Shown here: positions 37,068-47,333 of the stretch, in pieces
Numbering within the stretch: the stretch's first letter is position 1
Layout of the letters: the number at the start of each line of letters is the position of its first letter
NCBI RefSeq assembly: GCF_015355785.1
Contig: NZ_JADKYW010000005.1
Span: 713,468-777,467, forward strand
DNA length: 64,000 nucleotides
Origin: Arthrobacter gandavensis
GTDB taxonomy: Bacteria; Actinomycetota; Actinomycetes; Actinomycetales; Micrococcaceae
Direction: 5' to 3'
Translations under genes and position numbers: made by a program
The notes under the pieces: generated by a model
Seen by the model: only the letters and a program-made list of their open reading frames with translations
What the model was told of the DNA's origin: nothing
Databases searched by the model: none

Positions 37068-37165
37068 TTGGTGTCCCCTTCCTGTGTCTTGCATAAACAA
37101 CGCTTAGGCCTGCTCCGGTACGGAGCCGCCAGGGACCGCCTCGCGGCGGCCCCTGGCGTAGAGTG

Positions 37166-37783
37166 CTACTGCTCCGGAACGGAGACAATCACCTGTGCCG
37201 CACGCAGCACCCGCTCGTTAGCCCTGTAGCCGGTGCGCAGGATCTGCGTGACGGTGTCGAAGGTGACGTCCGGGCTTTGCTGCTGGATCAGTGCTTCGTG
37301 GATGTTCGGGTCGAACTCCACTCCGGTCTCGTCGATCCGGCTCAGGCCGTAGCCCTTGAGCGTGTTTTCCAGCTTGACGGAGATCGAGGCGAAAGGCCCC
37401 TCTTCCAGGTCGCCGTGCTTGCGGGCAGCCTCGATGTCATCCAGGACCGGCAGGATGGAATTGAGCATTCCGACCACTGCCATCTCGCGGGCCACATCCC
37501 GGTCCCGTTCCACGCGGCGGCGGTAGTTCACGTACTCGGCCTGCAGGCGCAGCAGGTCGTTGCGCAGTTCCGCGGCTTCCGGGGATCCCGCGGCGGCGGG
37601 CGCCTCGGCTCCGGCCGTGTTCAGGATTTCCTCGGCCTGGGACAGTGCGTCGCCTTCAGCGCCGCCCTCCGGGGCGGGCTGGGCGCCCTCCCCGGAGGAC
37701 CCTGCCTGCTGTGACTGGGGGTCCAGGTTGTCCTCAGGCTCATTGCCCGGGGTCTGGTTTCCGTTAGCGTCCTCAGCAGCCAT
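37166..37783 (-). CDS. grpE: Nucleotide exchange factor GrpE
   Basis: 205 residues: a disordered acidic head (about 1-60), a long coiled coil (AELRNDLLRLQAEYVNYRRRVERDRD) and the beta domain with GYGLSRIDETGVEFDPNIHEALIQ near 135. Releases ADP from DnaK. The ATG lies 2 bases after the dnaK stop, so the genes are co-transcribed and probably coupled. Confidence 0.95.
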   Translation of the reverse strand: MAAEDANGNQTPGNEPEDNLDPQSQQAGSSGEGAQPAPEGGAEGDALSQAEEILNTAGAEAPAAAGSPEAAELRNDLLRLQAEYVNYRRRVERDRDVAREMAVVGMLNSILPVLDDIEAARKHGDLEEGPFASISVKLENTLKGYGLSRIDETGVEFDPNIHEALIQQQSPDVTFDTVTQILRTGYRANERVLRAAQVIVSVPEQ

Positions 37784-37785
37784 GG

Positions 37786-39729
<1,944 letters not shown>

Positions 39730-39768
39730 TCAAGCCGGACGCTTCCCGTTGCGCCACCCGTAGCGCAT

Positions 39769-39789
39769 ATTGAGCGTTCTGCACTCAAC
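39769..39789. promoter_or_regulatory. HAIR operator 2 of dnaK (over the -10 box)
   Basis: ATTGAGC-N7-ACTCAAC, an imperfect HAIR repeat that touches the -10 box and covers the likely transcription start of dnaK. Confidence 0.7.
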
Positions 39790-39815
39790 TTTACTCGCGG
39801 GCAGTTTTTTGTCAA
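39788..39815 (-). promoter_or_regulatory. dnaK operon promoter (TTGACA, 16 bases, TAAAGT)
   Basis: Minus-strand -35 TTGACA (39815-39810) and -10 TAAAGT (39793-39788), 16-base spacer. It lies between two HAIR sites. The leader to the dnaK ATG is about 110 bases. Confidence 0.75.
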
Positions 39816-39819
39816 CAAA

Positions 39820-39840
39820 GTTGAGTCATATCCACTCAAC
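39820..39840. promoter_or_regulatory. HAIR operator 1 of dnaK (upstream of the -35 box)
   Basis: GTTGAGT-N7-ACTCAAC, a perfectly symmetric HAIR repeat 4 bases from the -35 box. Confidence 0.88.
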
Positions 39841-39864
39841 CCTTGGTTGACGGATCTGTCCCGC

Positions 39865-40311
39865 TCAGCGGCCGACGGCGTGGAGCAGCGAACGCCCCCA
39901 GAACTGGGCCTTCTCGATCTCCCCGGCCAGGAGCGGACCTTCCATGCCCTTCACGTAGAAGGGCTGCGGCGCAGCCACTATCTCCGCCCCGCGGCGGCGA
40001 AGCCCTTCAGTGAGTTTCCCCGCAGCGTCACCGTGGATGAACAGGCGGACCCGGGTATCGAAGGCAGCGGCCCGAATTCCCCGGAGCTGGTCCCTTTCCA
40101 GCGCTTCCAGTGCGGCCGTGATGACAGGGGTGGGCCGCCAGCCGTTGATCGGGCTTCCCACCACCAGCAGGTCACCCGCCCTGAGGGTTTCCGGACGGAA
40201 GCCAGGGACCTGCGTTGCTTCTCCGTCCACCTCCTGGAGGGAACCGGCGATCGCTTCGGCTATGCGGCGTGTGTTGCCGTAGGCAGAGTCGTAGAGGACA
40301 ACGGCCTTCAT
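39865..40311 (-). CDS. Flavodoxin domain protein
   Basis: 148 residues with the flavodoxin fold: opening VVLYDSAYGNTRRIAEAI holds the FMN phosphate loop (residues about 8-14, SAYGNT), then LLVVGSPINGWRPT. No iron-sulphur or reductase domain is attached. ATG 40311 is chosen because AAAGGAA lies 5 bases upstream. It is probably a small electron carrier or protoporphyrinogen-oxidase-like protein; the partner is unknown. Confidence 0.82.
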   Translation of the reverse strand: MKAVVLYDSAYGNTRRIAEAIAGSLQEVDGEATQVPGFRPETLRAGDLLVVGSPINGWRPTPVITAALEALERDQLRGIRAAAFDTRVRLFIHGDAAGKLTEGLRRRGAEIVAAPQPFYVKGMEGPLLAGEIEKAQFWGRSLLHAVGR

Positions 40312-40472
40312 CCGGGTTCCTTTCCTGCGCCCCCCTGTTCTATGAAGGCACCGCCGCCGCGGGGCGCACAAGGGGTTGCCTGAATCGGCCGGGCCGGGCA
40401 GACGATTCCGCCCGATATGACACAGCATGACCTTCAGCGCCTGCACTGCGGGGATTCGGGGCCGGGTCCGCG

Positions 40473-40478
40473 TATCGT
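40473..40478 (+). promoter_or_regulatory. Candidate -10 box (TATCGT), leaderless methyltransferase
   Basis: TATCGT lies 6 bases before ATG 40485. Confidence 0.5.
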
Positions 40479-40484
40479 CCTGCT

Positions 40485-41288
40485 ATGCCCCAGGACACGT
40501 ACTCGCACGGACACCACCGAAGCGTAGTGAGCGCGCACGCCGCCCGCAGTGCCGCCGATTCGGCTGCCTACCTGCTCCCGCACCTGCGGCCCGGGCTGCG
40601 GGTCCTCGACGTTGGCTGCGGACCCGGCAGCATCACCCTGGACCTCGCAGCACTCGCGGCACCCGGCCTGGTCACCGGACTGGACCGGTCCGAGGACGTG
40701 CTGGTCCGTGCCCGGACGCTGGCAGCCGAGCGCGGCGCGGACAACGTGGAGTTCCGACCGGGAAATGTCTACGACCTCGATTTCCCGGACGACACGTTCG
40801 ACGTGGTTCACGCCCACCAGGTACTCCAGCACCTCACGGACCCGGTGGCGGCCCTGCATGAAATGCGCCGCGTCACCCGTCCCGGCGGTCTGGTGGCAGT
40901 GCGCGACGCCGACTACCGCGCCATGAGCTGGTATCCGGACGTTCCCGAACTCCAGGAGTGGATGGAGACGTACCAGCTGATTGCCCGCGGAAACCGGGCG
41001 GAGCCGGATGCGGGCCGCCGGCTGGTCGCCTGGGCCTTGGAGGCCGGGTTCACCGAGCTGGAGCCGTCGTCGTCGAACTGGCTGTACGCAACCGACGAGC
41101 GCCGCCGCTGGCACGCAGCCGCCTGGGCTGACCGGGTGCTCCATTCCGCCTACGCCGAACAGGCCCTGGAACGCGGCCTTGCCACCACGGATGACCTGGC
41201 CAGGATCGCCGGGGGCTGGAAGCGCTGGGCGGAGTCTCCGGACGGCTGGTTCCTGATGCCCAACGGGGAGTTGCTGGCCCGGGCCTGA
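40485..41288 (+). CDS. Class I SAM-dependent methyltransferase
   Basis: 267 residues. SAM motif I is VLDVGCGPGSITLDLA (near 43-58), acidic loop LDRSEDVL, and post-motif stretch FDVVHAHQVLQHLTDPVAALHEMRRVTRPGG. The fold matches the UbiE/COQ5 type, but there is no quinone-pathway neighbour, so the substrate is unknown. The upstream open stretch is not coding, since no ribosome site is present and a -10 box fits this ATG. Confidence 0.88.
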   Translation: MPQDTYSHGHHRSVVSAHAARSAADSAAYLLPHLRPGLRVLDVGCGPGSITLDLAALAAPGLVTGLDRSEDVLVRARTLAAERGADNVEFRPGNVYDLDFPDDTFDVVHAHQVLQHLTDPVAALHEMRRVTRPGGLVAVRDADYRAMSWYPDVPELQEWMETYQLIARGNRAEPDAGRRLVAWALEAGFTELEPSSSNWLYATDERRRWHAAAWADRVLHSAYAEQALERGLATTDDLARIAGGWKRWAESPDGWFLMPNGELLARA

Positions 41289-41359
41289 CGGGCTGCGCTG
41301 AGGACAGACCTGGGCCAAGGACAGATGTGCACCGGGAACGGACGGCATCCGGCGCTGGG

Positions 41360-41365
41360 TAGGCT
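41360..41365 (+). promoter_or_regulatory. Candidate -10 box (TAGGCT), leaderless phosphatase
   Basis: TAGGCT lies 6 bases before ATG 41372. Confidence 0.6.
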
Positions 41366-41371
41366 GGAAGC

Positions 41372-41881
41372 ATGTACCGAATCATCACGGTGTGCACCGG
41401 CAATATCTGCCGCTCGCCCATGGCCCAGTTCTGCCTTGAACGCGCCCTGGCCGAAGCCGGCCTTGGAACTCGGGCCGAGGTGGACTCCGCCGGTGTGACG
41501 GGATGGGAAGCAGGGCGTCCCATGGACCCCCGAACTGCCGCCGAACTGCGGAAACACGGATATCCGGAGCCTGCCCTGGACAGTTTCCGGGCCCGGCCCT
41601 TCGAGGCGGAGTGGTACGGCTCCCGGGACCTTATCCTGGCCCTCGACCACGGGCATCTGGCCCACCTGCAGGCCGAGGCACCATCAGGCAACCAGGACGG
41701 AATCCGCATGCTTCGCAGCTTTGATCCGGCTGCGGCGAATCTTTCGGCGAGTGCGCAGGGGATAACCGACCCCTGGTACGGGGACATGACCGATTTCGAC
41801 GCTTCCTACGAACTGATCCAGGCTGCCGTTCCCGGTGTGGTGGAGTACGTTCGCGCGGCCCTGGCGGACCGCAGCAGATGA
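41372..41881 (+). CDS. Low-molecular-weight protein-tyrosine phosphatase
   Basis: 169 residues. The P-loop C8-TGNIC-R14 follows an initial strand, MYRIITV, and the general acid aspartate is in ITDPWYGDM near 130. It removes phosphate from tyrosines, as PtpA does in mycobacteria. The stop overlaps the start of the kinase-PabB gene (ATGA), an unusual pairing. No tyrosine kinase gene is nearby. Confidence 0.92.
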   Translation: MYRIITVCTGNICRSPMAQFCLERALAEAGLGTRAEVDSAGVTGWEAGRPMDPRTAAELRKHGYPEPALDSFRARPFEAEWYGSRDLILALDHGHLAHLQAEAPSGNQDGIRMLRSFDPAAANLSASAQGITDPWYGDMTDFDASYELIQAAVPGVVEYVRAALADRSR

Positions 41882-44025
41882 CCGCCGCCGCCGGGCGACC
41901 GCTGCTGATCGGCATCGACGGCTTCTCCGGGGCAGGGAAGACCAGCCTTGCGCTGGAACTGGCTGCCGCGCTGCGTGTTCACCGCTCCGTGGCCGTGTTC
42001 CATTTGGAAGACGTGTATCCGGGCTGGGACGGGCTGCAGCGGGGCATGGACTACTACCGCCGCGAAGTCCTGGCCCCGCTTGCCGTTGGACGGGAGGCAA
42101 CCTGGCGGGCCTGGGACTGGGACGTCGGAAGCTACGGCAGGCCGCGGCGGACTGAACCGGCCGAGATCATCATTTTTGAAGGCGTCGGCGCGGCGCACCG
42201 AGCCGCACGCACACTCCTCGATGCCGTGGTGTGGGTGCAGGCTCCCGAAGAGCTCCGCAAGGAACGGGCCCTGGCCCGCGACGGTGAGACGTATGCGCCG
42301 CATTGGGACCGCTGGGCCCGGCAGGAGGCCGCCTGGGCTGCCGCAGACCCGGCTGCCGCAGACGCGGGAGTCATCCTCTCCAGCGGCCCCTCGCATTTCC
42401 CCCTCTACCGGTACGCCCTGCGCGCGCTGCAGTCCCTTCCCCTTCCTGCCCCCGGCCTCGGCCTGACTGCCCGGCCGGGCCCGTCAGTCTCCGTCCACAC
42501 GCTGCCGGGCGCACCGGATCCGCAGGCGCTTTTCGGCACTCTGTTCGGAAACAGTCCCAACGCGGTGTGGCTGGACAGCTCCGACGCCGGTACTGCAGGC
42601 GCCGGTGGCAGCCCGCCGGAACGCAGCCGGTTCAGCATCATGGCGGACGACGGCGGCGCCCTGGGCCGCCATGCCGTCCATGCATCCGGGACCACCCGGG
42701 TGGCCTGGGGCCCGGTGACCATGAACATCCCCGGGCCGTTCTTCCGCTGGCTTGATTCCGAGTGGGGCAGGACGCCGGTGAGTGTCCCTGCCACCTATCC
42801 CTGTCCGTTTGCCCTCGGCTGGATGGGAGCGCTGGGCTACGGGTTGAAACGGGAGACAGGTGCTGCTGCTGCTGCCGCCCGGCGGGCAGGCCAAGAACCC
42901 GGAACCGATGCTGATGCCGCACTCATTTTCGCTGCCCGCGCGGTAGTACTGGACCATGCCCGCGCCGAGGTCCATGTGCTCCTCCTGCACGATCCGGACC
43001 TCGATGATCCCGCGGCAGCAGCCGGCCCGGAACACCAGGCTGCGGTCATCCCGGAGCCCGGCACCCCGGAGGCCCGCTGGCTCCGAACGGCCCTGGACGC
43101 CGTCGACGGTGCGCGGAACCCGGCCGGAACCCCGTCCCGCACGGAACGCACCGACAGTCCGGTGTTCAGCTTCCGTGACAGCCGTGCCGGATACCTGGCT
43201 AAGGTCCTCCTGGCCCAGGACGAGATCCGGGACGGCAACAGCTACGAAATCTGCCTGACCACGGCACTCGAGGCCACCCTGCCGGGTTCTCTGTCACCCC
43301 GGCAGGAGCTGGAACTCTACGGCGTGATGCGGCGCCGAAGCCCGGCCCCCTTCGCGTCGCTGCTGCGCATCGGCGGCCTGGCGCTCCTTGGCACTTCCCC
43401 GGAACGTTTCCTCCGGATCAGTGCCGGCGGGAACCTGCGGGCTGAACCCATCAAAGGCACCCGGCCGCGCGGCACTGCCCCGGCTGAAGACGACGCTCTC
43501 CGCCGGGACCTCCTGGAAAGCACCAAGGACCGTGCGGAGAACATCATGATCGTCGATCTGATGCGTAATGACCTTTCCCGGCTGGCCGTTCCCGGAACCG
43601 TGGCGGTTCCACGGCTGTGCGTGGTGGAAAGCTACGCCACGGTCCACCAGCTGGTGAGCACCATCGACGCCCGGCTGGCCCCGGGAGCCAGCTGGGCAGA
43701 AGCCGTGGCCGCCGCGTTTCCCGCCGGCTCCATGACGGGCGCGCCCAAGGTCAGCACCATGGAGATCCTGGACCGGCTGGAGTCCGGGCCCCGCGGTTTC
43801 TATTCCGGGGTGCTTGGCTACTTCTCGCTGACCGGAGCCGCGGATCTTTCGGTGGTGATCCGCACCCTGGAGCTGCGCCCGGACGGAGCCGGGGGGACTT
43901 CGGTCCGCCTCGGCGTCGGCGGCGCCGTGACATCCGGGTCCGACCCGGCAGCGGAATGGGAGGAAGTCAGGACCAAGTCCAGGGGCGTCCTGGGTGCGCT
44001 GGGCTCGGAGGTTCCCGCCGGATAG
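41878..44025 (+). CDS. pabB: Kinase-like P-loop domain fused to aminodeoxychorismate synthase I
   Basis: 715 residues. Residues 1 to about 200 form a uridine-kinase-like P-loop domain: Walker A GIDGFSGAGKTSLA near 11-24 and IIIFEGVGAAHRAARTLLDAVVWV near 97. The rest is a chorismate-binding enzyme: SYEICLTT near 455, PIKGTRPRG with K526, and FPAGSMTGAPKVSTMEI near 618. Lysine in PIKGT marks aminodeoxychorismate synthase; anthranilate synthase has alanine there. With a PabA glutaminase it makes 4-amino-4-deoxychorismate for folate. The role of the kinase-like part is unknown. Confidence 0.88.
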   Translation: MTAAAGRPLLIGIDGFSGAGKTSLALELAAALRVHRSVAVFHLEDVYPGWDGLQRGMDYYRREVLAPLAVGREATWRAWDWDVGSYGRPRRTEPAEIIIFEGVGAAHRAARTLLDAVVWVQAPEELRKERALARDGETYAPHWDRWARQEAAWAAADPAAADAGVILSSGPSHFPLYRYALRALQSLPLPAPGLGLTARPGPSVSVHTLPGAPDPQALFGTLFGNSPNAVWLDSSDAGTAGAGGSPPERSRFSIMADDGGALGRHAVHASGTTRVAWGPVTMNIPGPFFRWLDSEWGRTPVSVPATYPCPFALGWMGALGYGLKRETGAAAAAARRAGQEPGTDADAALIFAARAVVLDHARAEVHVLLLHDPDLDDPAAAAGPEHQAAVIPEPGTPEARWLRTALDAVDGARNPAGTPSRTERTDSPVFSFRDSRAGYLAKVLLAQDEIRDGNSYEICLTTALEATLPGSLSPRQELELYGVMRRRSPAPFASLLRIGGLALLGTSPERFLRISAGGNLRAEPIKGTRPRGTAPAEDDALRRDLLESTKDRAENIMIVDLMRNDLSRLAVPGTVAVPRLCVVESYATVHQLVSTIDARLAPGASWAEAVAAAFPAGSMTGAPKVSTMEILDRLESGPRGFYSGVLGYFSLTGAADLSVVIRTLELRPDGAGGTSVRLGVGGAVTSGSDPAAEWEEVRTKSRGVLGALGSEVPAG

Positions 44026-44031
44026 GTGCCG

Positions 44032-45498
44032 CTACTGGAGGGTTGCTGTGAGGCGTGCCACGTTGTCCACGTAGCGCTGCCATACCGGGCGGTTGCGCCA
44101 CTCCTCGAGGATCAGTTCCTTCGAGAGGCTGCGGTAGGTGTCCTCCACCTGGCGCATATTCTCAACGATGTCACCGCCGAACATCATCATCGAGACTTCC
44201 AGGTTCAGCGAGAAGGACCGCATGTCCATATTGGAGGAGCCCAGGACGGCGACGTCGTTGTCCACGGTGAAGTGCTTGGCGTGCAGTACCAGCGGTGCAG
44301 GGTACTGCCAGATCCGAATCCCGGACTCCATCAGCGCCTCGTAATAGGAACGCTGGGCGTGATCTACCAGGAACTGGTCGCCGCGTTCGGAGACGAAAAG
44401 CTCGACCTGCACTCCGCGCTGTGCCGCCGTCGTGATTGCGTAGAGCAGCGAATCATCCGGGACGAAGTAGGGACTGGTGATGGAGATGCGCTCGGAAGCG
44501 GAATACAGCAGCGACGTGAAGAGGCGCAGGTTGTTCTCGGTGGTGAATCCCGGGCCGGAAGGAACCACCTGGCAGGTTACTTCGCCGGGCTTGGAGGTCC
44601 ACTCGTAGAGGCTGAGCTCCTGTTCAAGGTTCTCATCCGTCTCCATGTTCCAGTCCGTCGCGAACACCACGTTGATTTCATCCACCACCGGGCCTTCAAG
44701 CCGGCTCATGAGCTCCACCCACTTGCGGCCCGTCCTGTGGTTCCCGGGTTTGCGGTAGCCGGGCTCGACCAGGTTCTGCGAACCCGTGAAACCAAGCACG
44801 CCGTCTACCACGAGGATCTTGCGGTGGTTGCGCAGGTCCGGACGCCGCCAGTGGCCGCGGAACGGCTGGATCGGCAGCATTGGGTGCCACTGGATCCTGC
44901 TGCTTTTCAGTTGTTTGAGCAGCTGGCGGTAGCCCTTCACCCGGAGCGTTCCAATGTGGTCGAAGAGCAGGCGGACGGTTACGCCCCGTTCGGCGGCGTC
45001 GCGCAGTGCGGTGAAGAACTCCCGGGTGACGGCGTCGTAACTCATGATGTAGAACTCGACGTGCACGTATTTGGTGGCGCCGCGGACGGCATCGGTCATC
45101 TGCCGGATGGATTCCTCATAGTCGCGCTGGAGCTCCACCTTGTTGCCGTCCAGGCTGGGCAGTGAACCGAGGCGCCGGTTGAGTTCCACGGCAGAGAGCA
45201 CCCAGTCCGGACCGGAGTAGGAGGATGATTCAGCCTCAAGCTCGCGCGTATTTTCGCGGACCCTCTTGTTGATCTGTGTCTGGCGGTCCACCCGCTGCTC
45301 GGAAAGGCGGTGGTTGCCGAAGAGCGTGAACAGGATGATTCCCGGAACCGGCAGGAAGAAGATCGCCAGCAGCCAGGCCATGGCCGTGGTGGGACGACGG
45401 TTTCCGGGCACTACACCGAGGGCGATGATCCGGATGGCGAAGTCCAGGATTGTCAGGCTCGTCGCGAGCCAGTTTGGAGCAGTAACCGTCCACCACAC
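44032..45498 (-). CDS. cls: Cardiolipin synthase (phospholipase D family)
   Basis: 488 residues. Two membrane helices (about 8-28 and 40-62) are followed by two PLD domains. Each has an HKD motif: NHRKILVVDGVLGFTGSQN near 225 and HAKHFTVDNDVAVLGSSNMD near 405. It should condense phosphatidylglycerol units to cardiolipin at the inner membrane. GTG 45498 is used; AGGGA lies some 9 bases upstream. It converges on pabB with 6 bases between stops. Confidence 0.92.
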   Translation of the reverse strand: MWWTVTAPNWLATSLTILDFAIRIIALGVVPGNRRPTTAMAWLLAIFFLPVPGIILFTLFGNHRLSEQRVDRQTQINKRVRENTRELEAESSSYSGPDWVLSAVELNRRLGSLPSLDGNKVELQRDYEESIRQMTDAVRGATKYVHVEFYIMSYDAVTREFFTALRDAAERGVTVRLLFDHIGTLRVKGYRQLLKQLKSSRIQWHPMLPIQPFRGHWRRPDLRNHRKILVVDGVLGFTGSQNLVEPGYRKPGNHRTGRKWVELMSRLEGPVVDEINVVFATDWNMETDENLEQELSLYEWTSKPGEVTCQVVPSGPGFTTENNLRLFTSLLYSASERISITSPYFVPDDSLLYAITTAAQRGVQVELFVSERGDQFLVDHAQRSYYEALMESGIRIWQYPAPLVLHAKHFTVDNDVAVLGSSNMDMRSFSLNLEVSMMMFGGDIVENMRQVEDTYRSLSKELILEEWRNRPVWQRYVDNVARLTATLQ

Positions 45499-45567
45499 GT
45501 GCGCTTTTCCCTCCGACCACCCAACCTTCCCTTCAGCCTAGCGCCCGGAATGGGCCCGGACGGCCAC

Positions 45568-45573
45568 TAGGCT
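45568..45573 (+). promoter_or_regulatory. Candidate -10 box (TAGGCT), leaderless pabC
   Basis: TAGGCT lies 6 bases before ATG 45580. Confidence 0.6.
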
Positions 45574-45579
45574 TGCTGT

Positions 45580-46455
45580 ATGACTGTTTTGGTTTTCCTG
45601 GATCCCGCATATCCCGCTGGACGCATCGCGGATGCGTCCAGGCCGCAGCTGCTGGCAACGGACCTCGGGGCCACCCGCGGCGATGGAGTCTTCGAGTCGA
45701 TGCTTGCCGTGGACGGGCACGCCCGGAAAGTGGACATGCATTTGGAGAGGATGGCTTCCTCCGCTGCGGCCCTGCAGCTGGACTTCCCTTCCCCGCAGGT
45801 CTGGGAACCGGCAATAGCGACGGCGCTTGCCGAGTTTGCCCGCGTGCACGGGGACGTGCCCGCGGTCGTAAAGCTCATACTCACCCGCGGACCCGAGGGC
45901 GCCGGATCCCCGACGGCGTGGGTGGCGGCCTCCCCCGTTCCCGAGTCCACGGCCCGCCAGCGGGAGGAAGGCCTGGACGTGCTGCTGCTGGACCGCGGCT
46001 ACGACTCCTCGGTGGCAGAGCGTGCTCCCTGGCTGCTGCTGGGTTCCAAGACGCTGTCCTACGCGGTGAACATGGCGGCCATTCGGTTCGCCAACCAGGA
46101 CGGCGCGGATGACGTCATCTTCACGTCTTCTGACGGCAAGGTGCTGGAGGGGCCCACTTCCACCGTGGTACTGGCCGTGGTGGAGGACGGAGTGAAGACG
46201 CTGCTTACTCCGGAGCTTGAAAGCGGCATCCTGCCAGGGACCACGCAGAGCGCCCTGTTCGCTGCCGCAGAAAAGGAAGGCTGGCAGCTGGGCTACGGCC
46301 CGCTGGAGCCCACCCACCTCATGCAGGCCGACGGCGTGTGGCTGATTTCGAGTATTCGTCTGCTCGCCCCGGTGAAATCGATCGACGGCAACCCGGTGCC
46401 CGTTTCCCGCGAGCTGACCGAGGAGCTGGCAGCCCTGGTGGAAACCGTCCTCTAA
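45580..46455 (+). CDS. pabC: Aminodeoxychorismate lyase (class IV aminotransferase)
   Basis: 291 residues of the PLP-dependent fold-type IV family. GDGVFESMLAVDGHA opens the first domain; the PLP lysine is in LGSKTLSYAVN near 160; the phosphate-binding loop is EGPTSTVVLAV near 190. Fold-type IV members include branched-chain aminotransferases, but the nearby PabB makes PabC the best call: it splits aminodeoxychorismate to p-aminobenzoate and pyruvate. Confidence 0.86.
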   Translation: MTVLVFLDPAYPAGRIADASRPQLLATDLGATRGDGVFESMLAVDGHARKVDMHLERMASSAAALQLDFPSPQVWEPAIATALAEFARVHGDVPAVVKLILTRGPEGAGSPTAWVAASPVPESTARQREEGLDVLLLDRGYDSSVAERAPWLLLGSKTLSYAVNMAAIRFANQDGADDVIFTSSDGKVLEGPTSTVVLAVVEDGVKTLLTPELESGILPGTTQSALFAAAEKEGWQLGYGPLEPTHLMQADGVWLISSIRLLAPVKSIDGNPVPVSRELTEELAALVETVL

Positions 46456-46475
46456 TGGCTTGAGCACATTGATCT

Positions 46476-46510
46476 CAGGCGGGCGCAGCCTTTCCGGCTG
46501 CGCCCGCCTG
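46476..46510. terminator. Perfect 15-bp hairpin between pabC and ykoC
   Basis: CAGGCGGGCGCAGCC, loop TTTCC, and the exact complement, between convergent genes. Only a short T-run follows. Confidence 0.7.
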
Positions 46511-46514
46511 CGTT

Positions 46515-47333
46515 TCAGGACAGGATGAAGTTGAATGTCCCCGCCGCTGCGGCCGCGGATATGGCCGCTGCCGCGAGTCCGACGCCGTAGGCAAGGACCC
46601 ACAGGTCGATGCGGCTGAACGTGGATGCACGCGCCCAGGTCCGTTCGCTGCCGCCGAACCCGCGGGCTTCCATGGCGACGGCCAGCCGGGTGGCGCGCCT
46701 CATCGCCTGGATCAGCAGGGCAAGGCCCTGGCCCAGGAAGTTTCGGAACTTCCCCAGCGGCGAGGCGGCGGCGTCGGCCCCGCGCGCGTGCCGGGCCAGT
46801 CCGAGGGTGCGCCATTCCTGGACCAGCAGTCCTACCAGCCGCATTGCGGCCAGGGCACCGAGGACAAACCGGGAAGGCAGCCGCAGCCGCTGGGCCAGTG
46901 CGTCAGCGAGGTCCGTCGCGTCCACCGTGACGAGCAGGAAGATCCCCGGCAGCGCGATCGCCAGTCCGCGCAGCCCAATCGCGATACCGGCCGCTGCCGA
47001 GTCCGTGGTGACCAGCAGCGGTCCGGCATCCAGCAGCACGTCGCCCGTTTTTTCGGCCAGCAGGGCGGTCCCGTAGGCCCCCACGGCGGCAGCGATGAGC
47101 AGCGGCCAGATCCGCTTTGCCAGCGTCCAGGGACTGATCCGCAGCAGCGGCAGCAGCGCCAGCTCCCCTGCCAGCACCACGGTGGCACTGACCCAGTCCA
47201 CCGTCAGCAGCACGGCGATGGTGACCGCCACGGCGGCGCCGAGGGTGGATAGCGGGTTCGCGGCGCTGAGCCGGGAACCCTGCGGGCCGGGGAGGGTTCC
47301 TGCGGCGGCAGGCCGCACGGCCGGGGCGCTCAT
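46515..47333 (-). CDS. ykoC: ECF transporter T component (CbiQ/YkoC family)
   Basis: 272 residues with about five to six predicted membrane helices (31-75, 85-105, 118-140 and further). Two coupling-helix motifs of the CbiQ family are seen: LGLARHARG near 177 and VAMEARGFGGS near 218; they contact the ATPases. ATG 47333 overlaps the ATPase stop (ATGA). Last gene of the riboswitch-led operon. Confidence 0.88.
   Translation of the reverse strand: MSAPAVRPAAAGTLPGPQGSRLSAANPLSTLGAAVAVTIAVLLTVDWVSATVVLAGELALLPLLRISPWTLAKRIWPLLIAAAVGAYGTALLAEKTGDVLLDAGPLLVTTDSAAAGIAIGLRGLAIALPGIFLLVTVDATDLADALAQRLRLPSRFVLGALAAMRLVGLLVQEWRTLGLARHARGADAAASPLGKFRNFLGQGLALLIQAMRRATRLAVAMEARGFGGSERTWARASTFSRIDLWVLAYGVGLAAAAISAAAAAGTFNFILS

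Noticed and set aside
45538-46815. A 425-codon open frame antisense to pabC
   Set aside because: It has no recognisable motif and a His/Arg/Gly-rich composition; pabC on the other strand has clear PLP-site motifs.
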